Source: Laguncularia racemosa
Taxonomy: Eukaryota; Streptophyta; Magnoliopsida; Myrtales; Combretaceae
Direction of reading: 5' to 3'
Length of the DNA stretch: 64,000 nt
Assembly: GCA_037954665.1 (NCBI GenBank)
Contig: JBBMOL010000097.1
Location: 744,001-808,000 of the forward strand
The notes under the pieces were generated by a model. That model was given only the letters and a program-made list of their open reading frames with translations, did no database searches and was not told the DNA's origin. Positions within the stretch are counted from its first letter, which is position 1. Each line of letters opens with the position of its first letter. Below are positions 10,851 through 22,739 of the stretch, piece after piece. Position numbers and translations under genes: made by a program.

Positions 10851-12100
10851 TTACCCTTTTCTCAAATTTTGATTTACATATATGAAATCAAATTCTGATA
10901 GGAGCATTTTCCATTTGGAGATTCTTCCTAACAAAATAGGCTTCTCTACTAAGTATTTTAAAGGATTATGTTTTGTTAGTAACTCAATGGGATAGTAGAG
11001 AGTGTACTGCCTTAAACGATGCATGACCCAAACCAATGTGCAATAGGTCCTTTCTATTTCAGAATACTTTTGTTCCCCTTTCGTGAATTTTTTACTCAGG
11101 TAGTATATGGATTGTTCTCTTCCTTTTTCGTCCTTTTGCCCCAGCATACACCCCATGGATTCAGGGAGTATCATGAGGTACAAAAATAAGGGTTTTCCTT
11201 ATTTTAGGACTACTAAAACCGGGGGATTCATAAGGTAATCCTTGATCTTTTTGAATGCCTCTTCGCATTCATCATCTCATTCTACCGTAGTGTTCTTTTT
11301 TAGTAGATGAAACAGTGAACGACACTTATCCATAAGTTACGAGATGAACCAGGCTATGTAATTCAACCTTCCTAATAAACCTCTTACCTCCTTGATGGTA
11401 CGTGGAGATGGCATTTCTAATATGGCCTTTACTTTGTCAGGGTCAATTTTAATACCTTCTTGGCTTATGATAAACCCTAACAACTTACCGGACTTGACCC
11501 TAAAAATACATTTCTCTAGGTTTAATTTTAGCTAAAAATTTCTCAATCGTCCGAATAATTTCCTTAAGATGACCACATGGCTTTCTTCTTTTTTAGATTT
11601 AGCTATCATGTCGTCAATGTATACCTCGACTTCTCGATGCATCATGTCATGAAGTGTCGCGACCATTTCTCTTTGATATGTTGCTCCAGCATTCTTCAAA
11701 CCGAAAGGCATGACTTTATAGCAAAAAGTACCCTAGGTTGTGATAAATATCGTCTTAGTTTTATCTTCTTCCACCATTTTTATCTGATTATATCTTGAGA
11801 AACCATCCATAAACAATAAGAGATGATTTCCTATGGTATTATCTACCAAGACATCTATATGAGGTAAAGGGAAGTTATCTTTAGGTGTAACTTGATTCAA
11901 ATCCTGGAAGTCTACGCATACTCGTACTTTTCCATTCTTCTTCAGAACAAAGACTATGTTTACTACCCATTCCGGATAGTCTGATACCTCGATGAGCCCA
12001 ACCTCCAATAGTTTCTTGACCTCCACTTTAATTTTTAATAAGATGTCAGGCCTAAATCTTCTCAATTTTTATTTTTTAGGTTTGACATCTTCTCTTGTTG
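10851..12100 (-). pseudogene. Tat/Ogre reverse transcriptase and first RNase H, broken
   Basis: The minus strand encodes the RT N-terminal part at 12065-11733 (KNGKVRVCVDFQDLNQVTPKD, DNFPLPHIDVLVD, LLFMDGFSRYNQI). The catalytic YIDD box is intact (VEVYIDDMIAKS, near 11600-11640), and the thumb/connection region has FRVKSGKLLGFIIS. RNase H follows at 11183-10851 (SIYYLSKKFTKGEQKYSEIE). Stops interrupt the region between 11230 and 11560, several at positions that are tryptophan in relatives (for example before DDECEEAF). RT copies the element RNA into DNA; this copy is inactive as read. Confidence 0.87.
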
Positions 12101-14324
12101 GTAGCTTGTGAACCACTATCGACTGGTTAAGTCCTGGCATGTCACCATATGACCAGGAAAATACATCTACATATTCGGTCAATAGCTCGGTTATTTCACG
12201 CTTTTGCTCATCACTTATATTAGCTCCAATTTTAAGGTTTTTGGGCTCTTCTTTGGTTCCTAGGTTAACTATCTCCGCTTACTCATCAATCGAGATTTTA
12301 CCTTGTTCATGTTTTTGCCAACTCTCTTATACCGCTTCGTGGTTAATAATATCACTTCTAACGGCTGACCCAGTAGTGTTGGAAATGATATCAATATTTT
12401 CATTACTTACCTGCGCAAAATGTCCCTAACATTCAAAAGTATCAAATCTATGGGAAAGTGAGGTGAGAGTGTATAAGTAAAGGAAAGAAATAACTTGCAA
12501 TTTTATTAGTATTTATTGAAGAAATTTATTAAACAATGATGGAATGACAAACACAACAAAATTCAACCATGATTATTTCCTATTCTTAAGCAGACCTAGT
12601 GATATTTAGAGGATAAGAATACTAGTTATTAAGAGTTGCATGTTGACTGGACATGTGAGAGGTAAAAGCCTCTACCAAGTCCTCATCACTGATATCAACT
12701 TGGATTATTCCCAGCTTTTGAGTGCTATCTATTCGAGAAAAAATTTGTTGAAGGGGTGGAAAATTCATCTTGGTGTCATTCAACTTCTCTCTCTTTTTAC
12801 CCCTGATATATTTTGCTTAAGTTTCTTCTCTCAAGGTAGGAACGTACCTTAACCTAAACGTCCCTTGCTGCCCCTCTTTGAACCGATGCCCCTATTTGCT
12901 CATGACCATGCCTACTTCATCTAATATTTGGAGCCCCAAGTTTTAAGGGTCGTCCTCCTCAATGTAGGGTATAGTTGTTTCTTTATAAATGGCATAGTCC
13001 TGTTCACCTAATATGGTGATTATTTGGCCATTTGCTATGAATTTGGCCTTCCGGTGGAGGCTCAAAGGTATATCTCCAGCGATGTGTATCCATAGTCTTC
13101 CTAGTAGTAGATTAGAGGGCCTTAGTATGTCGAGGACTTGGAATGAAATATCAAACACTTGTGGACCGATCTCTACCGGCAAGCTAATTTCCTTCACTAT
13201 CTCCCTCTTAAAACTATTAAAAGCCCTAACTACTATTGCACTTAGCTTGATATTGCTCATATCAACTCCTAACAAATCAAAAGTAGCTAAAGGGCACACA
13301 TTAAGAGAAGATCCATTATCTATGAGGACCTAACAAACTATTGTGTCGTTGCATTTTACCACTATGAAAAGTGGTTTTATGTGTTGGTCTCCGTCTTCTC
13401 CTAATTCTTCAAATGAGAAAGATATCTGATCCATAGTGAAGATTGAATTTGCGACATGGCTTAGTTTTTCTATTGCGATACCTTCCGGTACTCTGACTTG
13501 TTTGAGCACTTTGAAGAGCACTTCTCAATGAGGTTCAGATGTCGTGAGGAGGCCCATGAGCGATATTTACACTGGAATTTTATTAAGCTGCTCCATACCC
13601 TTATACTCACTTGATTTAATCATTTTTGTAAGTCTAAGGAGTCCCTCTTCCTTTTCCTTTTCCAACTTGGCGATAGGCTCTTCGATGGAGGACCTATTTT
13701 TAGGATCAGAAATTCTTCTCGAACGGGTGATTCCCCCTATAATAGGAGATTTCTCTTAATTAATGGCCTGAAAGTCAAACAGTGCTGCTTTATACCTCTC
13801 TGGGGGTATTGGGACATTGAACACATTTTTTCTTCGGGACCTTTACTTTTGTTTTTTGCCCTTCATAACATTTTATGACTATCGGTTTCAAGTCTGATTT
13901 GATCATGTTTATGGACTCATTTTTTTCTCTTAAGGGGTTATCTTCCTCCTCGAATTCAGGCCCCCACCCGCTAAGTGGCCCATAAGCTGTTGAGGTGAAT
14001 GAATAGTCTACTAGATATTCAAACTTCTCGAATGATTTGCCCAGAGTGTCAACTGTTGGATCTCCTGCCAGTCACCTCTTCTTTATCTATGATCTAGGGG
14101 CTTTATTCAAGACTTTGTGTAGGCAGCTTGCTCACTGTGCTGTTGGCTTTGCTGGTTTTAGGGGCTTTTTTTTATCTAGGCTCCGGCCCTTCAAATGTGA
14201 TCATGTTGATTGTATACCTGTGGTTGGGCAGGGGATTGTTGTTGACATTTGGTGCTGGTGCATTGACAAAATCCAATTGTATTATCCCTGTGTCGATTAA
14301 ATCTTGGATTTTATTCCGGAGTCT
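12100..14324 (-). pseudogene. Tat/Ogre protease and gag-pol linker, broken
   Basis: The minus strand shows the retropepsin-like region in two open pieces. 13521-13330 ends KCNDTIVC. After one stop, 13299-12943 reads CPLATFDLLGVDMSNIK and continues to LLLGRLWIHIAGDIPLSLH. This is the Tat/Ogre protease pattern, in which LLGRPWIH closes the fold; here the proline is leucine. The segment 12100-12940 is linker between protease and RT, and 13540-14320 joins it to gag. Scattered stops show no single gag-pol frame survives. Confidence 0.75.
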
Positions 14325-15631
14325 CTAACATCTGTTAATGGAATGTCCCTCTTGTCTCATGTGATACTCACATTTGAGATTGGGGTTAAAATTCCTTGGC
14401 CTGTATCGGTCGTTGGGGATCTCAAAGCTAATTAAATTATCTGTTTGTAATCGAGCAAAAACCTGGCTGAGCAGGATCGATATTGGAGTGAACTGTCTTG
14501 CAGCTCTCGTAGTTTGGGTCTGATTTGCTGGTGATTGCTGGATTAGGGTGTTTGTTGCTTGGAAGGTTACGAGAGACCCAAATTTGTCAACCCTGCTTGA
14601 GTTAACCATATTAACAGTAGCCTCTTTGGCTTTGCTATTCCCCATAGGTCTTAGAGATGATGCGATTATGGGAGAGTCGACAATTTGGAGCTTTTCAGAT
14701 GTAATGGCATTCTCTATCCAGCATCCTGCTGCTATTAACTCCACAAAGCTGGATGACATCTGTCTTACTAGGTGTGTGAAATAAGTCTTTTCCAGTGTAT
14801 TAATGAACATAAACGTCAACTTTTTCTCTAAAATTGGATTTGAAACCCTAGCAGCTTAAGCCCTCTAACACTGGGCATATTCCTTGAAGGACTCGTTATG
14901 CCTCTTTTGAAGGCTTCCTAGATCCAATATTGAAGGGCGACTTCGATGTTGAACTTGTATTGCTCATAAAATGCACGGGCTAGTTTATCTCATGTGTTGA
15001 TTTGGTTAAGATCCAATTGTGCATACCATATGAGAGTAGGGCCCGTGAGGCTATCCTAGAAGGTTTGGACCGAGTTGGTCATATTGTGCTTATTACTCAT
15101 TTTTCTCACGTACAGTCTTATATGCATCCTAGGACATCCAGTACCATTATATTTCTCAAATTCCGGGACTTTGAACTTCTCTAGATAGGCATCTTCCCCA
15201 TATCCTAATAAGTCTATGATTCCGGTTTGCTGAAAACTGTTAAGTCCTTCCAAAATCTTTATCTTGTCAACCAACTATTAGAAAAGTTTTCTCTCTGTTT
15301 CCTTTTGCCCGTCTTCCATTTCCCTTTTTATGTCATTCGAGGTTAGACTGAGGTTGATTTTCGGTTCATATTCGAATGCAGGATTGAGTCGAGAGTTTAT
15401 TTCCTCATATTCTGGTAGTTAGTTCTCCACCACCTTTCCTTTTTGAGCTCCTAAATGCTCCTCATGAGTAGGCTGAGTGGTACGGAGGAGGCCAATGTTC
15501 TCGATCAAGAGGCGGACTTACATGACTAATTGTTGGATTGTTTATTCTAGCAATACGATCCTTGGATCAAAGGCAGTATCGGCGCTGGTGTGGTTACCTT
15601 AGTTATTGTTGTTGTTGCCACTGTTAGCCAT
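14325..15631 (-). pseudogene. Tat/Ogre gag, broken
   Basis: The gag frame probably starts at 15631 (minus-strand MANSGNNNN). It continues with stops to a retrotrans_gag segment at 15274-15056 (FKVPEFEKYNGTG, then HIRLYVRKM), and then to 14819-14325. That last segment ends in CEYHMRQEGHSINRC, the C-x-Y-H...G-H...C zinc-knuckle-like motif usual in this clade. Gag would form the particle that packages the element RNA. At least eight in-frame stops are visible before 14819. Confidence 0.8.
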
Positions 15632-15889
15632 TTTAGTTTTGGAGCGAGTGTTGATTAGACTCCTCGGAGGGTTCGATTGTTTAGGAGCTATATTTAATAC
15701 CTGGTAAGCATTCATTTAGCCGATGTATGTTTATGAGGAAATATGATGCATGTATCACATAGATGCAAAAATGACCAGTATTTGATTAATGATATAATAA
15801 TACTGAAATTTTATTAATATTGCAAACTTTGGAGTTCAATGCTTTTATTGAAAACATAAGAGAAAAGAAAAGAAAATGCTATCATTTAA

Positions 15890-17420
15890 CTTCTTAATTT
15901 CTAAGCTTTATCCTCTTCGGCTGCGCGAGTGTTGACTCTCTATTGATGACAACTTCAAGTGCTCTAACCTTCGCTTAAGTCTTCTCCAACTGGGCTTCTA
16001 GTGCTTTGTTTCTCTGATTAGATTCCTTGAATCTACTCTTCCACACATTCTTCTTATTGTCTGTGGTCTCAAAATGGACCTCTATTCGAGCCCTTACCTG
16101 TTCCATGTAGGTTTTTATTTATGGGCTTGGGTTGATTGGCGCAGGCTGGGTGACATCTGGAACTTGATATATCCTCTCTCTTGTCTGGTATAGCTGGTTG
16201 ATCACAAAATCTCTAGTAACACGATGTTTGCCTATTTCCCCATCTAGATCTCCAAGGTTTACATTAGGACTCTTAATCCAGGCTTCCCATAGGACTTTAA
16301 CCTCTGCCAACTTGGCGATTTTCTCAACCACTAACATGTTCGAGTCTTGATATTTAAACATGATTCCTTCTAAAGACGGTCTGTAAACTATGTCTTGAAT
16401 AGTGCTGAACTGATAGACCACTAAATTTAGATGATAGCCCGTGCACCCATTAAGCCCGATCAATGGAACAGCTCAAAAGTTCATTCACATTAAGATAACC
16501 TTATTGCAACAGCTCCACTTAGCGGTCCATAGAATATCATTAGCACCGAAACCCTTGAGCACTTTCACCCAACTGTGGCTGGAAAGATCGTTTGGCAACT
16601 TCATCCTTTCTATGCAAGAATCTATGAGATCTACTTGTTGGGCTAATGATCTCCTAACCATGTTTAGCCCAAAACACTTGAGATGGCTCACGAACCAGAT
16701 TAGGATGAGGTTGATGTTTGAGCAAAGAATTCCATGATCCTTCTTCTTCACAAAATTTAGATTTCAAATCTATTCAGTTAGTAGGGTCGGGGTGTAAGAT
16801 TTCCTTTCCAAGAATTGGAATACCAATTTCGCGACACTATAATGAATGTGGAAGATCCCAGTAGGAAAGAGGATAGTTGCAAATGTTGTTAAGATGAAAG
16901 CATAAACCCGTCTTTGTCTGTAGCTTTTGAGATCTCCACATAAGATGTCCTTCTTGCTCCCATCATCACATCGAGCCACAAACCAAGCTTCCAATTCATC
17001 CATTCTAAGGCAATACCCATTGCTGCTTTCCAATGCTCGGTTAATCAGTACCTTGCGAACTCTTAGAATTCTGCTAAAAATACCCGCTAGCCTAGCTTCT
17101 AGATCTGGCACATACACCCTATTGGCAAGTGGAGGGACCTAGAGAAGCTGAGTATATTCCTCTATAGTTGGAGTGATCTCGTGTGGCCCAATAAAGAAAA
17201 CCACGACCTCAATTTCCTAGAAGTGTAATATAGCCCGAATTAAAGGTAGGTTGACATCCATTTTCATTAGCAAGAGAATGGGCCCTATTTTGCTCTGGAT
17301 GAAGGTCTGCTCTTCAGGGCTATATAAGGTGAATCAATGGTCCAATACTAGTTTAGGATCCAAAGGTTTACAAACCTGGATTTCTTTGCGAAGGAGGTGG
17401 TCAATTACAGTGCCAACTAT
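15890..17420 (-). pseudogene. ORF1 upstream of gag (Tat/Ogre-specific), broken
   Basis: The minus-strand pieces 17117-16770, 16751-16485 and 16463-16119 form one former protein between the 5' LTR and gag. The motif VVFFIGPHEITPTIEEYTQLL-type (near 17170-17220) is followed by GDLKSYRQRRVYAFILTTFA and a basic, coiled C-terminus (QRNKALEAQLEKT near 16000). Ogre-type elements carry such an extra ORF1; its function is not established. The GPHEITPT-type motif also appears in plant mobile-domain-like proteins, as I recall. Frameshifts or stops separate each piece. Confidence 0.7.
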
Positions 17421-17959
17421 CTAGCAGAATTACAATAAAAATTTCTAATTACAAACAAATGTCTTACAAAACACCATAAAAAAATTCTTTTACAAACAAC
17501 TGCATCTGAACTCCAAAGAAAGAAATTACATCATTAATCATCTGCTAGTTCATGATTTCATGTATGCAAAGAGGTGAGTTCTAAAGGTTCCTAAGCTTTA
17601 TAGCCTCCCACATTCTCGAAGAAATGGATCTCTAGCCATATCGAAACATCGGGTGGGTTAGCCTAATCGATCCCGAGCGGTGAATATTTCACTTCACCCG
17701 GAACTTACATAATGGCTCCCCATCCTATGGTCCTAAGACGGCTAGAGTCTAACCATATCTACTCACACAATTGCATGCATAAAAACTCAATAATAAAAAA
17801 AAAAACTAAACTTTATTAAATCCCTAAATCAAGAGTAGATACAAACATTAGTGCAAACGATATTTTACAAATGAGAGCTAATTAAAGATATCTAGAAATA
17901 ATGATTTCAGAAGGTTTAGGTGGCTAGCCCACTATGAGTCCCTAGTGGAGTCGTCATCT
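17421..17959 (-). other. Leader of the Tat/Ogre element with primer-binding site
   Basis: Non-coding leader after the 5' LTR. Immediately inside the LTR (17938-17956), the minus strand reads TGACGACTCCACTAGGGAC. It closely resembles TGGCGACTCC-CTGGGGAC, the primer-binding sequence I associate with Ogre-type elements, described as matching a tRNA-Arg 3' end. The rest of the leader (to 17421) shows nothing else I can name. Confidence 0.55.
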
Positions 17960-19792
17960 TATCGAGTCTAATTTGAAATTTTTATATTGTTTCCCTAATT
18001 CAATTCATATTAGATCCTATACTCATCCAATATAAATCCTTGACTTGAATTAGGAATTTTGTTTTTTTTTTTTTTGAATTGCTACTCAACTGGAGTTAGG
18101 AAAAATTATTAAATTAGAATTAATTGAGCGGATTAATTCTAATCTAGACAACTAGTCAACGAAATCTCCCCTTTTTTTAAAAAAAAAAAAAGAAGAAATG
18201 AAAACCAGAGATTCTCGACTCGGAGGCAGTTCTATTAAAACCCTAAAGTTACTACCTTATCCTTCTAAAATCTGAATTATGTTATGATAACTTCTTCTTT
18301 TTTTAGCATAAAAGAAAATATTATAAAAATGATATAACTATTATACTAATAATGATTTGATAATATTTTTTTTATTTTTTTAGAGTTACCCTATAAGGGT
18401 GCTTACATACCCACTATTCGAGATTAAACAGGCTACAGTTCGCTTTTTCATAAAACTTTAGTGGATTAGTTAATTTTAATTATGAAAACATGCCAAGTTT
18501 ACATTCATTACCATTTAAATTTATTTAAAGAAATTTCTAAGCCTAAGCTTTATTTCTTAATTTTGAAAAAAACTAAAACTTCTAATTTTGAAAAAACGTG
18601 AATTATTCTCATTCATTTATTTTACGAAAAGAAGTTTTCTAAGTGATAAAATATTTATTTTTTTATTAATTATAATAGACATATTTAAAAAAAAAAACTC
18701 TAAACCTAGTTCCATTAACATATTCCTAAAAACATACATCTTTATTATTTATTTATTTATATATATTTAATTTTATTTTTCCATATATATTCTTATTTTA
18801 TTTAGTATTAAAAACTAATAATAAATAAAAAATAAAGAAATCCGACTAACCTAAACATGGGTCACGATTCGGGTCGGATCAAGTCATGTACGGCAACTGG
18901 AGCTCTTCGACGGTAGCTTTCTTGTGGCTGTTTTCATCTATTAGTGGGTGTTTTCGAGCTTTCTAGAAGTGGGGAATCGCTTGGTGGTGTTATTTTTTGT
19001 TGAAAACCACCCTAAGTGGTGGTTCGGAGGCTATAGCGGCGAGATCTAGGGAGAGAGAGAGCTTCGGTGGGTGTTTTCCTTTCCCCTTTTCCTTTTTTTT
19101 TTCTTTTGATCCCCTCCTGCATTCTTCCTGAAGTCGACTCCCATTTATAAACTCACAAAAACTCCTCTTGATAACCTTGGATCAGAGCCGGTTGAAACCT
19201 ATCTCTATCTTTTTCTTTTTTCTTCGATTTGAACAAATCTTTTGTTTTTTTGTTTTGATTTCTACTAATTTGATATTTATCTTTTGTTTTTGGTTAAAGA
19301 TTCATTAAATCTTATTTGAAATGGTCAGATTTCGCTCTCCCCGCATCGTCATTGATCTCGGTCGGAGGTTGAAGATGAACATGCGCCAGACGCGTGCCTT
19401 CGAGTCCTCCAATCAGTTGCCGACACGTGGTAACTCGGGGGAAAAAACTCAAAACGGCACAAAGTGCCTTTACCTAGATTCGAACTCATGACCATACCCC
19501 TTCCCCGCTCGCACAAGCCAACAGATGGACCAGCTAGGCTAGCCCATTTCTTAGTTTTTTCTTTACACGCAAATTGCATATAAGCGTGGTAATTTTTATT
19601 AATTTTATGTTATTTTGAAATGCTAAAATTTAATAAAAATCCCTAAATATGTTTTATTGTTATTTTCACTTTTATTTTAAATTATTAGTGTATTATTCTT
19701 ATTTATTTTATTTTTATTATTTATTTTTTATTCATATTTGAAAAATAGAAAAACACTAATAATAATTTGGGGACAAAAATGGGGTGTTTACA
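17960..19792 (-). repeat. 5' LTR of the Tat/Ogre-type element
   Basis: About 1833 bp. On the minus strand it starts TGTAAACACCCCATTTTTG at 19792 and ends GACTCGATA at 17960. It is colinear with the 3' LTR at 5909-7768. A TATA-like motif (TTTATAAATGGG on the minus strand, near 19142-19152) would drive the element transcript. The reading frame at 19349-19579 lies inside it and is not a gene. Confidence 0.9.
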
Positions 19793-19797
19793 TAAAC

Positions 19798-21512
19798 TTA
19801 CATCCAAAGTAACAAGATCAATCGCCAAACCTTTTCCAGAATGTAAGTGCCGGGGTGCTCCTCCTTTATCGCCACCTCTAGATGTGTTTTGTCCTTGAGA
19901 AAATGATCTAACTTGATGGTTTATAGTTCTAGAAATGTGATCTATTTTGCTCTTCTCATATCCTCTAAAGAGCTTATATAACTTGCTCTTTATGTGAACC
20001 AACTTCTCTTCACAAGTTAAGGGATCAAGTTTATTAAAGCAAAACTTCAAAAAAAAATAAACTTCATCCGAGGATCAAAGAATGCTCCAAGTGCAAGGAC
20101 AATATTATAATCCCTCCAATATTTATTGAACTCTTACTTCATTTTAATAGACATCTCCCTTATGACATGATCTTTACTACTTAAATTTTCATTCAACAAA
20201 TATTCAATTCTCCTTACTTGCAAAAAATAGTGGTTTGAAGTTAGATACGAGGATCCAAACATCAAATTGGTGATACTATAAAAGGGGCTAAAAAAATTAC
20301 ATATCTTCTCTACTCTTTCCCACTCATCCATGGTTGAATAATATTTATAGTGACAATTATTCAATTGAAAGTAAGAAAAAGCATGTTGATACCTAAGTGC
20401 GCTATCAAGCATAAGGTAAGTGAAATTCCATCTAATAGTTACATCCAAGCACAAACCAACATTAGTATCAATGCCGCCAACTTGTTGAACATACTCTAAA
20501 AAAGGTTTCATTCTACCCTCGAAGCCCTTCACATACTTCACACTCTCCTTTATTTTATGCAACACTTCACTACTTACCATCAACCCCTCTTTAACAATTA
20601 AATAAAGAATATGAGCACAACATCTAATATAAAAAAACTCACCACCACATAACAAACTATGTTGTAAGTTCAGTTGCTCTTTCAAGAAATCTTGCATACA
20701 ATCATTTATAGATGCATTATCCAATGTAAGGGAGAACATCTTTCTATCTATGACTCAATCTTTCAAAGATTCATATACTTTTTTCGATAACTCAAACCCT
20801 GAGTGAGGAGTGGAGCATTTTACAAAAAGCAAGAATTTTATTATTCAATTTTCATTTGTCATCCGCATGATGTCCAATCAAAGAAATATATCCTTGACTA
20901 GTGGAGATAGTCCATACATCATAAGTCAAACATACTCTCTCTGGAATTTTCTACAATATTTGTTTCAAATTATCCTTCTGAGTCAAATATAAATTCTAAA
21001 CATCTGATGTAGTGGTTTTCTTAGAAATTGGCTTATAATTAAGATTATATAGCCATATAAACTATATGATTCTCCTATACTTAACAAATGAAAATGGTAG
21101 ATCATGTTCAATAATAGCTATTACCATTACCTCATGAGCAACTTTAGGATATGGTTTTCTTGACCTTAACTTACCAACATGATCAATTATCATATCACTG
21201 ACATCATTATATTTAGGAATTTGACTCAATATGTCAATGTAAGTATGAAGTTCTATGTGAACGTGCCCCAATAACATATTCCTTCCCACACGCTTTACAT
21301 TCGGCTTTACTTTTACCATCTTTCCCAATACCAATTTTTGCAAATATTTCCAAAACCTCAAAAGAAGAGCTACTTACTCGAGCCTTCTTACCTACAGGTT
21401 GTTAAGATTGAGAAGATCCTGATTGTACATTATCATTACACCTACCGACTTTGGACACATCATCTACATTAATAGATTCCATTGTATTTGTAGTCTCATT
21501 ACTTATAGGATC
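19798..21512 (-). pseudogene. hAT transposase, N-terminal and catalytic region
   Basis: The minus-strand frame starts with MDPISNETTNTMESIN at about 21512. A BED zinc finger follows (CKACGKEY, then SHRTSYLH-stop-H, near 21240-21320), and its second histidine is separated from the first by a TGA where relatives have arginine. Next come VCLTYDVWTISTSQGYISL (near 20880-20960) and the RNase-H-like catalytic segment at 20739-20134 (MFSLTLDNASINDCMQDFL, RCCAHILYLIVKEGL, LDVTIRWNFTYLML). The 20050-19798 part runs towards the dimerisation region, which now lies at 5520-5903. Several stops show the gene is dead. Confidence 0.87.
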
Positions 21513-22731
21513 CATTTTGAAAATACATCAAAAAAGAAGAAGAAAATATTAGAATATACAATTGTTTATATAAGAATATGTCAAAAAAAGAAAATATATC
21601 ATCTAATAGGTTCCATTAGTATGTTCCTTCAATCATCAACCATCACTAAGATTTCAAAAACCACAGCAACTTAGAAAGAAGTTTCTACTTCAAACACATA
21701 CAATTAAACTAATTATAATTCATAAATATGTCTATATGACCTAGAAACAAAATGCAAAACATGATGATGTCGGAAGTTCCAAATACCAATAGACTCTCAA
21801 GTGAAGATTGCAAGGATAAACACTTGTATACAATATGCATAGACATCCTCATCCTTTTTTCCCATAGACATCCCTTTTAAGTCCCATGAGGTAATAGGTT
21901 CCATTTTAGATCAAAAAGGAAGAAGACCGGGACATTGATTCAAAAATTGGACAAAGTTGTGATTGAACAAATGCAAGAGGCAACAAAATAGCACAAACAA
22001 TAAGCACAACAACAACAGTAACCAACAAGTTGGTCGTTCGGCTGGTGAACCTAGCAACATTAGCAGCAACTAACAATAGCTCAGCAATAACATTAGCAAC
22101 CCTAAACCATTAGCCGTTTAGCCGGTGAACCCCCCAGACCCAAACCACAACTCCAAACCCAAATCCTAAACCCCTAAACCGTAACCGCAACAAACCCATA
22201 TGCCATACATCTACATCAACATTCAGTAGTTGGCTAACAAAAAAAAAAAAAACTCAAGCTTACCGACAAGACGATGACAAGAGGAGGACATGTGTAGATG
22301 ACGACCATAGCAACAACAGTCACAACTCATAAACATGACACGACAACAAGTCCACGACAACACGAATACACGACCACGAGACCCAACTCGGCAACTAAGG
22401 GTGAGGATTAGGCCAAGTGGTGTTGGGGTGGGTAAGTAGCATAGAGAGAGTATCCGATTTGATTTGTGAATTATGATTTCAATTTTGTTGTTCCTGTTTT
22501 GTAACTCTTGGCTGCTTTTTCTTTCCTCTTTTGTTTTTTTTAATCAATTTGGGTGGGCATGCGGGCCAACCCATGCCTGCATCAAGTGGCCCGCCTCGAA
22601 CTGCAGGTCATATAAGGTGGGCCAAATTAGCCCACACATCTTGCAAGCCAATTTTTGTGGCCTACCCCTTAAAAATTTGCAAGTTAGGCGAGTCTGCCCA
22701 CATGGCCTGTCCCATATTTCTAACTCTAAGC
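21513..22731. other. 5' non-coding and subterminal part of the hAT element
   Basis: This lies upstream of the transposase start on the minus strand. It includes A-rich stretches (21530-21600), a CAA/CAACA-rich tract (21960-22090), loosely telomere-like AACCCTAAACC motifs (22090-22190), and a GC-rich subterminal region (22550-22731) with repeated GGCC and GCCCAC words. The open frames at 22473-22806 run out of this subterminal DNA and are not genes. Confidence 0.55.
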
Positions 22732-22739
22732 ACCATTAA

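Larger units (their letters stand above)
5909..19792 (-). mobile_element. Full-length Tat/Ogre-type Ty3/gypsy retrotransposon, decayed
   Basis: The two LTRs (5909-7768 and 17960-19792) lie in the same orientation and are flanked by a perfect 5-bp duplication TAAAC (5904-5908, 19793-19797). The minus-strand order is 5' LTR, primer site, extra ORF1, gag, protease, RT, RNase H, a second RNase H, integrase, untranslated region with 80-bp repeats, polypurine tract, 3' LTR. A second (archaeal-type) RNase H and an ORF upstream of gag are recognised traits of the Tat clade, including Ogre. All coding parts carry stops or frameshifts. By eye the two LTRs differ at about 8 of the first 100 bases, so this is an old insertion. 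Confidence 0.9.
4591..22731 (-). mobile_element. hAT (Ac-like) transposon, split by the Tat/Ogre element
   Basis: The element interrupts the gypsy RNase H domain and is bounded by ACCATTAA at 4583-4590 and 22732-22739. An 8-bp target duplication is the hAT hallmark. The ends are GC-rich and repetitive (AGGCCAAACAGGCC left, GGGACAGGCC right on the minus strand), with only loosely matching terminal inverted repeats. Minus-strand transposase pieces lie on both sides of the 13.9-kb Tat/Ogre insertion (5909-19792). Without that insertion the hAT is about 4.25 kb, a normal autonomous size. It cannot be active now, because its transposase carries stops and is split. Confidence 0.82.

Noticed and set aside
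22090..22190. Telomere-like AACCCTAAACC words
   Set aside because: Only a few irregular words in CA-rich hAT DNA, with no regular CCCTAAA array.
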